This document shows positions 10,481 through 21,812 of a DNA stretch of 64,000 bases, in pieces. Under the pieces are notes generated by a model. The model saw only the letters and a program-made list of their open reading frames with translations, did not search any database and was not told where the DNA came from. Position 1 is the stretch's first letter. Every line of letters starts with the position of its first letter. This DNA comes from Cladosporium sp. IMV 00045 (lineage: Eukaryota; Ascomycota; Dothideomycetes; Cladosporiales; Cladosporiaceae): NCBI GenBank assembly GCA_001931905.2, contig MSJI02000914.1, positions 1-64,000 on the forward strand. Direction: 5' to 3'. Position numbers and translations under genes: made by a program.

Positions 10481-11134
10481 TCAACGACGCCCCAGAACCT
10501 TCTTCACGACCCTCGTGACAACACACCCCTTCTTGACGGACTCGACCTTCTCCGCAGCATCCTCGCCCTTCCACCCCTCGCCTTCGCCCTCGCCCTTCTC
10601 AGTAAGAACCTTCTCAGTACGAGCCTTCTCAGTGACGAAACACCTGAAGAAAACCGGCGTCTCGCCCAAACAATGCTCGCGCACCCCCTGCAACTCCTTG
10701 AAGTGCTCCCAGTTCCTCGGCGTGAGCGTGATCGGTTTCGCGTCGGCCGCGGGCGTCCTCAAAGCGGCTCTGTCGACGCCCATGCACGCCGCGGCGCTGG
10801 CGTCGCAGGCCTCGACGAACTCGCGGAAAGTGGTGCTCGGGTAGAAGGTGACGGTGTAGGATTTCTGGGCGATGGCGCGGATTGGGTTATGGGCGCTCTC
10901 GGGGCCAGGGGAGAGGGGCTCGTATTGTGTGCACCTGATTTTGATGGTGATGGGTTTGTGCTTGAGGAAGGAGGGGGTTGAGGGAGCGGGCTTCTGGGAG
11001 GTGGTGTAGGGCGGTGGCGGGTCTCTGGTGGTTGAAGTGTTAGCGAGGTGTGGTGGTTTTGGTTCTTGGGTTGTTACTTACTGGCTCTGACCTAAGACCG
11101 AGGAGACGCAGCGCTCGAGTCTTTTGCTAGCCAT
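10481..11134 (-). CDS. Unrecognised two-exon protein, 198 aa
   Basis: Exon 1 runs 11134-11082 and exon 2 11024-10481 on minus, with a 57-nt intron (donor GTAAGT, acceptor CACCAG). The unspliced frame would stop right at the donor. Predicted features: a short basic N-terminus (MASKRLERCVSSVLGQ), a Pro-rich linker, a probable folded core at about residues 35-150 (KHKPITIKIRCTQYEPL, HNPIRAIAQKSYTVTFYPS, then LTPRNWEHFKEL) and a Lys/Glu-rich low-complexity tail. No signal peptide or membrane segment is visible. I do not recognise the family. Clean splicing, third-position GC bias and a folded-looking core support a real gene. A small mitochondrial or nuclear protein is possible but unsupported. 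Confidence 0.7.
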
Positions 11135-11423
11135 GATGAGCAAGGTCGTTGTGTGCAGAGATTTGGTGATTAGGGAGGTGTTGTGTTTGTAATAGGGAAT
11201 TGTTGTTGAAAGGATTGCGTTGACCATTGGTGGTAGAACTTTTTGTTTGCTCGAGTCACATGCAGTGAACCACTGCTGTAGATGACATGTGCCTTGCTCC
11301 CATGCCTGTCTTCACTGACGAGGCTTCACTCGTTTGTGTGCACTCGCACAGTGGAGAGCCATTGATCTCCTAGCATATTACCCGTGAAGTATCGTGAACA
11401 TTGCTCGCTCTTCATTGCCAATC

Positions 11424-12482
11424 TCAACTGAGTCTCCCTCGTCTGCCAGCGCCACCTCTTCCCCGTCCTCCCTGATTAGCTCGCTGCATCATGGGACTGC
11501 TGCCCACAAAGGAGCTCTCCAAAATAGAGCTCGAGAGATTGATACTGCCAGGGCTCCTGGGCAGACTGTCCGCAGCGCCAACTTGTGCTCTCATTCTCTC
11601 CTGCAAGCTGCCCATAGCAGGCGTCTGCATCGCAAGCTCTTGTTGCTGTTGCTGCTGACGCTGGGCAGACACCCTCGCCGACCTCCTCGCGCTCTGCTGG
11701 GCGAATGAATCCTGTACCTCGCTCTCTTCCTCCGAACTCGAGTCTTCTTCCTCGGTATCCGTGTGTTGATAGCTGCCAGCATCCGGCACGTCGTCATCCA
11801 AATCCCTCTCCTCCTCGATCCCCAAATCCTCCTCTTCCTGCGCAACGCCCGTAAGCTCTGCCTCTTCCAGCTCGGCGTACTGTTCCTGCTGCAGCATACT
11901 GCCCTCCATCATGCTCTCCTCGTTGAACGTATCCTCAGCCGTATGATCCTCTGTGACATCTCCCGTGATATCCTCCTCAGTGACCTCGCCCGTGATCTCC
12001 GCCTCGGGTATATCATCGTCCAAATCGCGCTCTTCCGGCGCCTCAGGATCCTCTTGCTCGGCCATGGCTTCTGCGCCGCGCTGTTGCGCTTCCGCAAGCT
12101 GCTGCTGAGCCTGCATGTCCAGCATGCCGCGCTCGCGACGCTCGATCTCCTCCTGCTCGCGTCGCTCCTGCTCTTCCTCGTTCATGGCTTGCAATGTCTT
12201 GGGCACGCCTGGCGGCCGGATCCAGTAGGCGCCGAAGTTGCGGATGGCTGCTTTGCGCTGCGCTATGGCGGCTTCATCGGCGGCCAGCAAGGCCAGTGGG
12301 CTGCGTGCCTGTTGTTGCCGTTTCTCTTCATCGCGGAGCTGGCGGGTTTGGCGGTGCTGTTGAGGGTTTTGTGCGGCGGCTTGTGGGTTTGAGGGTGGTG
12401 GTGAGTCGGCGCGTGGACGGTAAGATGTGCGTAGCCATACTGAGTGGTCGTCTTGGGGTGGTATGAGTGGGAGGGATAGCAT
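11424..12482 (-). CDS. Anaphase-promoting complex subunit Apc15/Mnd2-like
   Basis: An intronless 352-aa protein. The N-terminus MLSLPLIPPQ and the block NFGAYWIRPPGVPKTLQ (residues 82-98) match what I know of the fungal Apc15 family. It is followed by a helix of charged repeats and a very acidic, low-complexity segment at about 140-265 (repeated EVTEEDITGDVTED and EEERDLDDDVPDA-like units), a Gln run and a Gly/Arg tail. Known role: Apc15/Mnd2 is a small APC/C subunit that tunes mitotic-checkpoint complex turnover and, in yeast, restrains meiotic APC/C. The acidic tail is typical of the family. Assignment rests on the short N-terminal motif only. Confidence 0.7.
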   Translation of the reverse strand: MLSLPLIPPQDDHSVWLRTSYRPRADSPPPSNPQAAAQNPQQHRQTRQLRDEEKRQQQARSPLALLAADEAAIAQRKAAIRNFGAYWIRPPGVPKTLQAMNEEEQERREQEEIERRERGMLDMQAQQQLAEAQQRGAEAMAEQEDPEAPEERDLDDDIPEAEITGEVTEEDITGDVTEDHTAEDTFNEESMMEGSMLQQEQYAELEEAELTGVAQEEEDLGIEEERDLDDDVPDAGSYQHTDTEEEDSSSEEESEVQDSFAQQSARRSARVSAQRQQQQQQELAMQTPAMGSLQERMRAQVGAADSLPRSPGSINLSSSILESSFVGSSPMMQRANQGGRGRGGAGRRGRLS

Positions 12483-13154
12483 GTTTGCGATGTTGTTGGT
12501 GAAGAGAGGGTTTGTTTACTGGTAGTATCAACAGTGCCACAGCGCGTCTTTTGGCATGGAAAGTGGCGCCTTCGCAGGATATGCGATCGTTGGAAGGCAG
12601 TAATGATGAGAGATAGAGAGCGGCTGCTTTACTGAGTGCTCACTTGCCTTGATTGTTCAAGACTGAGTCACAGGATGTGTGTTGCATGTAACATGAACTC
12701 ATATAGGTAATCACCCAGCACACAATCACACGGCCGTAGTTACCTACCCTAGCAGATTTACAGAAGGCATAAGTACCTTATGAAATAACACATTGGAAGC
12801 ATGATACCAAAGAACATCACGTACAATCACAGACTCTTCTCCAGACTCCCGGTCACCATGACCGAGAGCAAACTGATGAAAAGTGAGAAGCCGTAGCTCA
12901 ATACCAAATGGCATTGTCGAAGATCAAAAATTGCGCCAGTGGGATCCCCGAAGGAACCCCATACCCAGTTCTCGCCGCGCTGTGCAATGCAGGAGATCTG
13001 GACAGCTAAGAGGCCTTCGTGGTCGCCCCCAGCCCGACAAGGTAAGTATGAAGAAGAAAAGGACTGGATAGATCGAGAGAAAGCTGCGACTTTATGCCAG
13101 AACGCGGAGCTCCCGCTCGGGCCAGCCTTGGCGGCGCCAGGCAGCATGAATGTA

Positions 13155-13252
13155 GGTGCCTGAACGTAGGTGCCTGAACGAAGGTGCCTGAATCCAGGTG
13201 CCTGAACGAAGGTGCCTGAATCCAGGTGCCTGAATCCAAGTGCCTCAGGATT
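13155..13252 (+). repeat. 14-bp minisatellite, seven copies
   Basis: Seven tandem 14-mers of the form GGTGCCTGAAYSNA, beginning at 13155, 13169, 13183, 13197, 13211, 13225 and 13239. Two variants alternate, ending ACGAA-like or ATCCA-like; the last copy is degenerate. Confidence 0.9.
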
Positions 13253-13257
13253 CAGGC
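13228..13257. repeat. Perfect 10-bp inverted repeat capping the minisatellite
   Basis: GCCTGAATCC (13228-13237) and GGATTCAGGC (13248-13257) are perfect reverse complements separated by 10 bases. The left arm belongs to the sixth minisatellite copy, so the array ends in a hairpin-forming inversion of its own unit. Confidence 0.85.
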
Positions 13258-13843
13258 TTCAGTTCTACCACACCTCAGGCGCTTCTTGAGACAGCATCGA
13301 TGGCTTCTGTCATCTATTGTTTCTGGTGAGCTTGATACGTTACAGTAAACAAGCCTCACTAGGTAATGTAGGGACAAGGTTCATCGAAATTTTGAGCATC
13401 TTCCGTGCAAACAGCCTCGGATCAAGGCTCACATTATCACTGGCTCAGCAGGCTAGGTATCTATGAAGGCTGCTCAGAATGATCGATCAAGAGGACGGCC
13501 CAGTGAGATAGTTACCTACCATCGACAGACTATAATATGGCAAATGCTCAAATTCAAATGCCAGGGCGCAAACTTTTGTTGTATCGCCTCTTCGAACGAA
13601 GGACTCCTGACATGTATCTTGGTGTCTTGAGGCAATCTCGTGAGGAAGGCACGATGGAGCCTGCCTTCCTTCTCTTTTCCCACCGGTCAGGACATCCGTG
13701 CTGCTTCGCGTAATCTTACCTTACTGACCTCGAATAATCCTTGCGCCATTCCAACTGCATGCATCTGAATCACACTTGCCAGCACCAGCATCTCTACCGC
13801 CCAAACACATGCTAGGCTCGTGACACGGGCTCCACTGCACACT

Positions 13844-15342
13844 ATGAACGGGAACTTCGATCTTGCTATCGCTTGCGGTGGCAAGGTCCTATTCACGCAC
13901 AAGTCCGTGGTTTGTCGCGCCTCTTCCAAGCTACGCGCTCTTTGCAGCAATGGCGTTCATGTGAGTAGCCACCGATAGACTCATCAACCCCTGCATCCTA
14001 AACTAACACATCTTGATTCCAGGACATCGAAGCACCCATAGTTGAAGACAGGTACAACGCCGCAACTGTGAAACGCATGTTGGAGTTCATCAACAAAGGC
14101 GACTACAGCACGACTACAGAGAACGACGAAGACTCCGTCCACAGCGACCCGAAGTTAGTCGTTCTCGCCCACCTCTCTTGCCACGCCATAGCAAACACCT
14201 ACCAAGTCGCCAAGCTGGGCGAGCTAGCTCTGACGAATGCCAGTGCTGTACTTGACTCCCTTACTCCCGAAGACTTCACGCTCATCGTGAGGATTGTCAT
14301 AGAGTCCACCGACACAGAAGCCATCCATCGCCTGCTTCGGATCGCTGCGACTAAGAAGCTGGAGGAACTAGTCCGCTACAACGACTTTATGGAGCTCCTG
14401 GCCTGCACACACTTGTCGGATGGCGTCGCTTCTGACGACGTCGAGGCTACCAAGACTGCCCTCAAGACCACAACGAAGCTAGCTGCATTCTCTGCCATTG
14501 TGCTCTCCGCAGGGATCTTGTTGCATCGTGAAGAAAATCATGAGATGAAGGAGAAATACGACGCCCTTTCGCATACCAACGACAACCTCATTGCCCAAGC
14601 GGAAAGGGACAAGGCCGCCCTGCTCAAAAGCAAAGAAACTCACGACGAAGCATTCGAGGCAATCCAGGTTGTTGCACGCCGAGCTGCAGATACTGAAGGC
14701 AAGCTTCAAGAGTTGCGTTCGCGTTTTGCTCGGGACGAGCAGAAGGCCCTTAAAGCGTCTCAAATGTCAAAGGTCAAAGCAGTGCTTACGAACAATGAGC
14801 TCGCTGCACTTGGCAAGCCTGGAAAGAACGGATTGCATGAGGAGGCGCTGAGCGACACGACAAACACGGATTCCGGCGTAAGTGTCATGACTGCAAGCGA
14901 CCAGCCGTCTAAGAAGCAACTTTCCAAGAAGGACCACTTCAAGTCACCCGAAGCCTCGGAGCTGCAGGAGGCCAGAGCTCTGATCACGAGACTGGTGACA
15001 GACCAAAAAAAGCTTGAAGATTCACTGAAGCAAACCCAGAGCGACAACGAGCGCCTCTCGAAAAGAAACGCCAAGCTCGAACTGAAGAACTCACACCTCA
15101 GCAATGCAATGAGCCTACCCCACGATCCTTTGGCGACGGACCGCGCACGTTGCAGACAGCAAATCATACGAAGAATCTGTCACCTTGCGAACCGCGCGAA
15201 CATGTGCATCGATTGCCATGCGCAGTTCGGCGCGAAACTGGTCTGGGACGAACAGCACTTCCACAAGACTGAAAGGGAGCCGGAGGTGACTTTGAAGTGC
15301 AAGAAATGCAATCGCACTCATGAATTCTACATGTTCAACTGA
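13844..15342 (+). CDS. BTB/POZ protein with coiled coil and C-terminal zinc-ribbon-like motif
   Basis: Exons 13844-13960 and 14023-15342 (62-nt intron, phase 0) give 478 aa. Residues 1 to about 100 are a fungal BTB/POZ domain (FDLAIACGGKVLFTHKSVVC, then the IEAPIVEDRYNAATVKRMLEFI block), normally a dimerisation or Cul3-adaptor module. A helical region follows (BACK-like position, about 110-190), then coiled coil rich in Lys/Glu/Gln at about 205-370. The C-terminus has CIDC (434-437) and CKKC (465-468), a pair of CxxC knuckles spaced like a zinc ribbon. BTB proteins of this kind are very numerous in Dothideomycetes; the CxxC tail is what is distinctive. Function unknown. Confidence 0.8.
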
Positions 15343-16319
15343 CTCAACGAATCATGACAGCTGTAGCAACTCCCACGCTATGGACAGGAAGCGAGCAAGA
15401 AGAGTCCCGAGGAACGTTGTTGGAGGACAGCGCAAGAATTACGAATAGCTTACTTCAGGACCGTGTATGAATGATTTTGATTGAGAATGGAAGTTGAAGA
15501 TCCCGATCACAGTTCTTGAGTGGTGGCAGTCGTGAAAGAGCGAATGTGAGATGATTGCAAACAATACGAAGAGGTTCGAGGCTATCATCCCCGACCTGTC
15601 ACCTTGCGACTCGATACGACATCATGAGAAGAAGGAACGTATCTTTCGGTCGTAATGGCATCAGCCGCTTCAGTGCCGACGACGGAAACCTTACCAGCGG
15701 GGATCCCCGTACTTCAAGTCTGCTACGTGTGAACTGCTTTGTTGACAGCAATCGAGTCCTTAGGCTATACGACAAGTCGCTGTTTCGCTTGAGCAAAGGT
15801 GAGTTTAATGGGTATCATGCATAGAAATTAGTTGAAGACTTCGCGGTCCGAAACCACAAGCGAGCTGTTGCAGCCAGGTGACCTTGTTACTTCGGCATAT
15901 TCGACGCCATCTTTGGAACGAATCCATCTCAAATCGAAGCCTTCCACGATCGTTAACGGAACTCTGTGCGACTTACGGTCTTGATAGGACGGAAGATGAT
16001 TGAAGATCTATGGCGTGTGAAAGGTAATGGATAATAGAATAGGTAATAAAGTAACAAGTAAGGAGACTTCCACAGACAGGAAGGATAGAGTTGTTGAACG
16101 AAACGAAAGATTGCCCAATAGAATCAAGTGAACAGTCCCAGGACAAGTGTCTATCGGGATTTCCAACGCGACGCCGTATATTGTCCACGGAGGCAAGATT
16201 GGGCGATGGGCTGTCACGGGAAAGTTGTGAGCGCTGAAAATTTAAACGAATTGTTGATGCTGGGTATCGAAGCGAAAATAAATTTAGAAAGGCCGTCACT
16301 GTATTTTGGCAAATAGCGC
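15343..16319. other. Intergenic, convergent
   Basis: 0.98 kb between the ends of the BTB gene and the FAD oxidoreductase. Short open frames only; no repeat or RNA signature noticed. Confidence 0.6.
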
Positions 16320-18014
16320 TTAGTTGCCAATCTTGTAGCCACCAGGGAGCAGCTTCTGGAAGACTCTGTCCGGGTCGACCTTGCGGGAGATGTCAAGCAG
16401 ACGCTGGTGGTTCTCCTCGCCGTAGCCCTCGTAGATCTCGGTCTGGAAGAAAGTCGAGTCGCCCATGTAGAGGAACGGGTCCCAGAGACCGGCCTCCTGG
16501 GTGGCGTTCGCGATGGTCCAGGTGGTGTTCTTGACCCAGGCGTGGACCTGCTCGTCGTACTGGGTGCCGTTCCACTCGACGACCTCGGCCCATGCCATGT
16601 AGGTACCCTTGTTCTCAGGGTCGAAGCCGAGAGCATTGCCGCCCGGGTTGGACTTCTGGGAGCCCTTCAGCCACAGGTCACCGATAGGCTGCCAGTCGAC
16701 ACAGACAAGGATCAGGTCCTCCTCGGGAACAATGGCCTGGAGAGCGGGGACAGCCTCGAGGAAGAGGTCGTTGACAATCTGAACACCCTTAAGGATGTCC
16801 TCGTAGGTTTTACCGACGTGGGTGCCGGCAATGAACATGTCGTTGATTTCGGGGACCACAAGCTGACCAGTCTCCTCGGCAAACTCGGCGAGGGTCTTGA
16901 AGCCAACAGTGCTGGACACGGGCTCGATGTCAAAGAAAGGAGCGAAGCAGTCCGGCTTCTCAACATCGGGAGAATCGTAGAAGAGAATGACTCCTCCGAT
17001 GGTCATGTTGCCCTGCTGGATGACCTGAGGAACGACGTGGGCAAGCGGATCGGTGTTGTACTGAGAGAAGTTCGCAGTAGCCTAAATGTTTGTGTTAGCC
17101 AATGAGCTGGATACAAATGACAATGCCATCTCTCGTGCGCCAAAGACGTAATTGTATGGTTTGCATGAGTTCGAGTGACAACCATGTCAACGGAGAACAC
17201 TTACCTCAAGGAAAGCCGGAATATCGGTGACCGAGTAGACACCAGCAAGGACTTGAGAGGAGGGGAAGGTGTTCAGCTTGAACTTGGTGACGATGCCGAA
17301 GTTGCTGCTTCCACCCTTGAGGGCCCAGAAGAGATCCGCGTCAGAGCATGCGGTAGCATACTTGACAGTGCCGTTGGCGAGGACAATCTCGTACTCGATG
17401 ACATTGTCTGCTGCCCAGCCGTGCTGGTTACCGTGGAAGTTGACACCACCAGCCAACAAGAGACCAGGAACACCGACCGGAGACAGACGACCTCCAGCAG
17501 CGGCCAGGTTGAACTTGCTCAAGTAAGAGAAGACCTGACCCCAGTCGTGGCCGGGTCCAACCCACACATAGTTCTCGTTCTCGTTGACTTCGAGCGCAGT
17601 AAGGTTGGACATAACGAACAAGGGACCATCGTCAATGTTGTTCGAGCCCTAAACATCATTCGTTAGTAAAATGGAGATCCAGTTTCACGGGACGAAGGGC
17701 AAAACACGAACCTTGATAGCCATGTGGCCACCGCCACGGACGGCGAACTGAGTCTCGGTGTCTTGCATGATCTGGACAGCCTGAGCGACCTCGTCGGCGC
17801 TGGTAGGGCGGAAGACACATTCGGGGTCCATGATCTCGTTGACAGACCAGAACTGTGCGGCCTCATACTCGTAGACATCGTCGCCGCGATAGAAGATGGT
17901 GTTAGGGACGTTCTCGCTCAGAGTGTCGCATCCATTGGAGTTGCTCTGCCTCTTGGGCGTGATCGTGGCCGCGGCCGCAACCTGAAGCAGCAATGGCACA
18001 ATAAGCGGTAACAT
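16320..18014 (-). CDS. Secreted FAD-linked oxidoreductase (VAO/berberine-bridge type)
   Basis: Three exons on minus, 18014-17712, 17648-17205 and 17081-16320, all phase 0, encode 502 aa. A signal peptide (MLPLIVPLLLQVAAAATIT) ends near a dibasic KR. The PCMH-type FAD domain shows RGGGH (93-97), the usual site of 8-alpha-histidyl FAD attachment. It also shows GVPGLLLAGGVNFHGNQHGW and DNVIEYEIVLANG. In berberine-bridge enzymes a Cys in GxCxxVG gives a second covalent link; here that position is Leu156 (GRLSPVG), so mono-covalent FAD is expected. The C-terminus (HQRLLDISRKVDPDRVF) is the BBE-like closing motif. Known relatives oxidise sugars, alcohols or secondary metabolites with O2. The substrate cannot be told, and no biosynthetic cluster surrounds it. 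Confidence 0.88.
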
Positions 18015-20238
18015 GGTGGCTTGGTGGCTGCGGATGTGAAGATCATGGAGTCTTTGGCGTTTCAGAAGGGCGGCAGATCGGAGACCTTTTAGCAATCCGG
18101 CGATGTTGAGCCCTTGGGGTGGAGATGATTGCCACCCGAGTCTTCAGCGACTCTTCAGCGGTCGAGGAGCGGTCCTCATCTCGCCGGACTGAGGGCATGA
18201 AGAGCATTGCTGCAACGAGGGCAAGCGCCGGAGCCGTCTTGTGGCAGTTCGGCGAGCGTGGATCCAAAGGTGGAGTCGATTGAGCCTGGCAGATGCGCTA
18301 ATCTCATTGCGAAATATCCTCCGACGGATGGTGCCTTTGTACGGCAGAGAACACGACCTCTGGAACATCAAGTATGATTTTGTGCATCTATTAGCGAGAC
18401 TAGATGCCGCAATTGTGCTATTCCGCGGCAAGAGGATACAGGAAAGATCCGAAGCGTCGAGCTGCTGGAGAACCATCACACGTGGTGGCCGAGGTCCAAG
18501 ACAACATTGAACGCCAGCGGTTTGGCGCGAAATTGCCATCATCCGGCCAGCCGGCCAATTCGATCTAGGAGGCCGGCCTACTGTACACTTCAGGTAGACG
18601 CCTGAGGAGTAGTGTCGTTCGACCGATAGATAGGCCACAGGGCTGGAAGGTCTTTGGTGAAGTAAAAGCTCATTGTGCACGTGTGATAATCTCGAGGAGA
18701 ATGCAGGGTTGCGTGAGAGAGATATGGAACTATATACGATATGTATATGTACATGTATTGGCTTGGGTAACGTGACGTGCATGGAATTACTTGCTAGATT
18801 CCATGCATATATATGTGACAGCTCGCTTCTTACCGCGTGCCTGTGGTGCAGTTGCAAAGGATCAAGATAATTTTTCCAGAAGATCCTTTCCGCCGCCTCC
18901 CTTTCGGTTGCCTGCGTCTCCTACGCCGTGGCTTGCACTATAAACGCCACTGCAGGCGCCTCTTCAGACTTATTACTGTATGTTCCGTACAGACAGGCAT
19001 GAAAAATTTGATGGGTAGGTGGGGTTGAAACAATTCATGTCCCTTTTTCCACGTTCCGCGGCGACTTTTGCACAAGACACGGCTTGGATACACGGCTCTT
19101 TGGATGACAGCGGCTAGTCCACACACTCGACGCTTCATGCACTTCGCACTATTGACCTTGCCGCTTTCCTGAATTGATCAGAATGACTAGCAGGTACGGC
19201 AAGAACATTTGTGAATAGGACGTCCAGCAGAGTCTTTGGAAAGTCGAACCGTGGCCTCGCTCCGTTTGCGAATAAAGGGATGACCGATATCTTGGGTTGT
19301 TTGCCAGCAGAGGTAGGTATGCACAGTAGGCTTGGCAGGTGTGGTTAGCCTAGAGACGCACCGGATGAAAGGACGTTTTCAACTTGTTCGAACATTGCAC
19401 TTTTGGAAGAACTAGACAGGCGAACTCCGTCGAGAGCCTTCGTGGAGCAAGAACAGTCGGCATGATCGCCACTATTATCATGGCGGGAGTATGCTCGCTT
19501 AGGGCATACAAGGCCCAGGTATCAGCTCAGTTTTCCCTAGTACCGTAAGCCAGTCGTCCAGGGCGCTAGGGTAAGGACCCAGTCTACCTCCCCCGACTGC
19601 CCATCCGAGCCAACCTTGCGGCCCGGGGAGTGCCAGGAGCGAAAGACAAATCCGCGACGTTGGTAAATTGAGTTACGCCATGCAAGGCCGTCGATCCGGT
19701 AGCTGCAGGTTATGATCAGCAAGAATAATCGAGTCCCTTGGATATCTGAAAGTTCACCAGGCTGCTTATGGAGTCTCACTCAACCCAAAGATCGCAAGTT
19801 CATTGTTTTGTGGTTGAGAGGCAGTGATTCTTGAGCCTGGCCGGTGATCACAAGGTTCCCTTGCTAGCCGTTTTGGAAGGATGCTCTTCATGGCTGCACG
19901 GCCTTTAACGCGGATCATCGTCGTCCATAGGTCTCTCACGGAACTAGTGAACTCTAGCGAATCATGGGGTTAAATCGAAGACACCAGCCCTCGAGCCTCG
20001 AGGGCAGCGCTATTACACCCTTAGACCCACGCTGCGCGCTGTCTATGGAGATCATCCCCTTAGCAAAACCGGACTCTTGGAATAATGCTGGTGTACGAGC
20101 GCTCGTTCGCGCATTGTTCACAATCCTTAAAGGAATCTGCCCCCGGCTTGCACCAGCATTGGAATCCTCCAACGGACTCCCGGGCTCAGAGAGAGCCATC
20201 GACAACTATCATCGACTTGAGCAGCACCAGGATTCGCC
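18015..20238. other. Intergenic, about 2.2 kb
   Basis: Divergent spacer between the FAD oxidoreductase and the rhodopsin-domain gene. It has GGCCGGC-type short repeats at 18543-18577 and an alternating purine-pyrimidine stretch near 18725-18760. A 237-codon minus frame (18144-18857) is basic, lacks domains and looks like chance. Confidence 0.6.
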
Positions 20239-21812
20239 ATGTCAGAGTACAACGGAGTTCTCTACGGCGCGGACCCGCCACCTGGTACCGACCGCAATCC
20301 CGACCAATCGACAGACGCTGCCGTCTTGACTGTCATCACCGGAATTGTCTTTCCATTGGCAACGATCAGCATGTTCATACGGATGTATGCTCGGATAGTG
20401 ATTATCAAGAAGGTCGCGCTCGACGATTGTAAGTCCAGTCACAGATTGAATCGTGGGCAATGCTAACTCGATTCTACAGATCTCATGATATTAGCATTCA
20501 TATGCAACATATTAATGATTGCTTTTGTTCTCGATAGTTCGTCGCCATCTCTAGACGATCGAATGCACGAATCAACGCTAACATTCAGCAGTGTTGAAAT
20601 ATGGCCTTGGGAAGAACCTTTGGAATGTCCCCATTACGGACCTATACCCGTACTTCAACGCTGTAAGTATTTCCAGTGCCAAAATCAAGCTACGATCAAG
20701 CTGACCAGGTACTGCCCACAGAGAAACTTGTTGGCCGCCATCTTCTTCTGTGCCGCAACAGGTCTGGCAAAAGGCAGTATCTTGCTGTTCTACCTCCGCA
20801 TCTTCCCTTCGAAAAAGGTCGTTTACACAGTCTGGAGCGTCTTTGCTTTTACGATCGCGTATTCCCTTGCATGCGTGTTCGTCAACATCTTCAGCTGCAA
20901 CCCAGTCAAGGCAAGCTGGGATTTGACGGCAGCCGCGACGGCGGTTTGCATCAATCGGTAAGAAAAACCGATACAGTGATTGGCAATTAGAGCTAACACA
21001 GTCACAGCCCTGCCTTCTACTTTGCTCAAGCAGCTTTGGGTATTGCTACTGACATCGCAACTGTCGTCACGCCTATGCCTTTTCTGCGTGAGTTGCAGCT
21101 CAAAACACGGCGCAAGATCGGTGTTGCTGTTGTCCTCACTCTGGGTGGATTGTAAGCCTGCTCTAACTGCCTCACATCTTTCAAACCTTTGCTTACAATA
21201 TTGTGCAGTGTCTGCGTTGTCAGTATCGTTCGCTTGCAGAGTCTCTATGTGCTGCTCACAAACCTTGACCTTACGAGTAAATTTCCTCCCCAGAATCGCG
21301 ATTTGAGTCGAATGAAGTCTGATCAATTTACAACAGTCAACACCGTCACTGCCCTTATGTGGTGTGTTCTCGAACTGAACTTGAGCATCATCGGAGGTTC
21401 CATGCCTGCCATGAAACCAGTTCTTCAGAATTGGTTCCCCAGAATGCTCGCATCTACTAGAGGCCAAACAGACAGCAACGCATACTACCTGGACGACTCG
21501 ACCAGCAGAGTGAAGCGCTCGCGCAACGACCCTTACAGTGTTGCCCACGCCGGTGTAGACTCGGATGGAGAAAGCGACAAGCAATCTGCCACCTACCGGG
21601 GCGAAAGGCAGTCTGTTGGCTACCATGCTTCTGGAAAATCAGATGTCGGAGTTGGAGTCATGGGTGCCAGCTTGACCAAGAAAGACGACACTATCACTAA
21701 GACGGTCGAGTATGGCTACGAGGTGGCTGCCGAAGAGCATCCCAACCGAAGCGCGTGGCGCATCGACGAAGAGGCGCAAAATGTGCGCAGCACGAGTCCT
21801 CCACGGATATAA
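20239..21812 (+). CDS. Rhodopsin-domain integral membrane protein (PTH11-related class)
   Basis: Four exons, 20239-20428, 20480-20957, 21008-21151 and 21209-21812, encode 471 aa. Seven hydrophobic segments are visible. The family marks are the first helix ending in RMYARI, a central LAKGSILLFYLRIFPSKKV, the conserved CINRPAFYFAQAALGIATDIATVV after intron 2 and LRELQLKTRRKIGVAVVLTLGG before intron 3. A Ser/Asp-rich cytoplasmic tail of about 130 residues follows. This is the fungal Rhodopsin (DUF-type 7-TM) family, which includes putative PTH11-like receptors; ligands are unknown. The acceptor of intron 2 could also lie six bases upstream. A GTAAGT within exon 2 (20663) has no acceptor that keeps the frame, so I read through it. 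Confidence 0.8.

Larger units (their letters stand above)
12483..13843. other. Intergenic with minisatellite
   Basis: 1.36 kb between divergent genes. It contains the 14-bp tandem array at 13155-13252. A minus-strand open frame (12827-13147) has one hydrophobic stretch but no start context, splice support or known domain, so I do not call it a gene. Confidence 0.6.

Noticed and set aside
12827..13147. 106-codon minus frame with a hydrophobic stretch
   Set aside because: No signal peptide at its start, no family similarity, adjacent to a minisatellite and unsupported by splicing.
18144..18857. 237-codon minus open frame between the FAD oxidoreductase and the rhodopsin-domain gene
   Set aside because: Highly basic, no domain, overlaps other frames and short inverted repeats, no splice or leader support; looks like chance.
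20663..20721. Possible extra intron in the rhodopsin-domain gene at a GTAAGT
   Set aside because: Every AG at a normal distance shifts the frame away from the conserved KGSILLFYLRIF block, so the sequence is read through.
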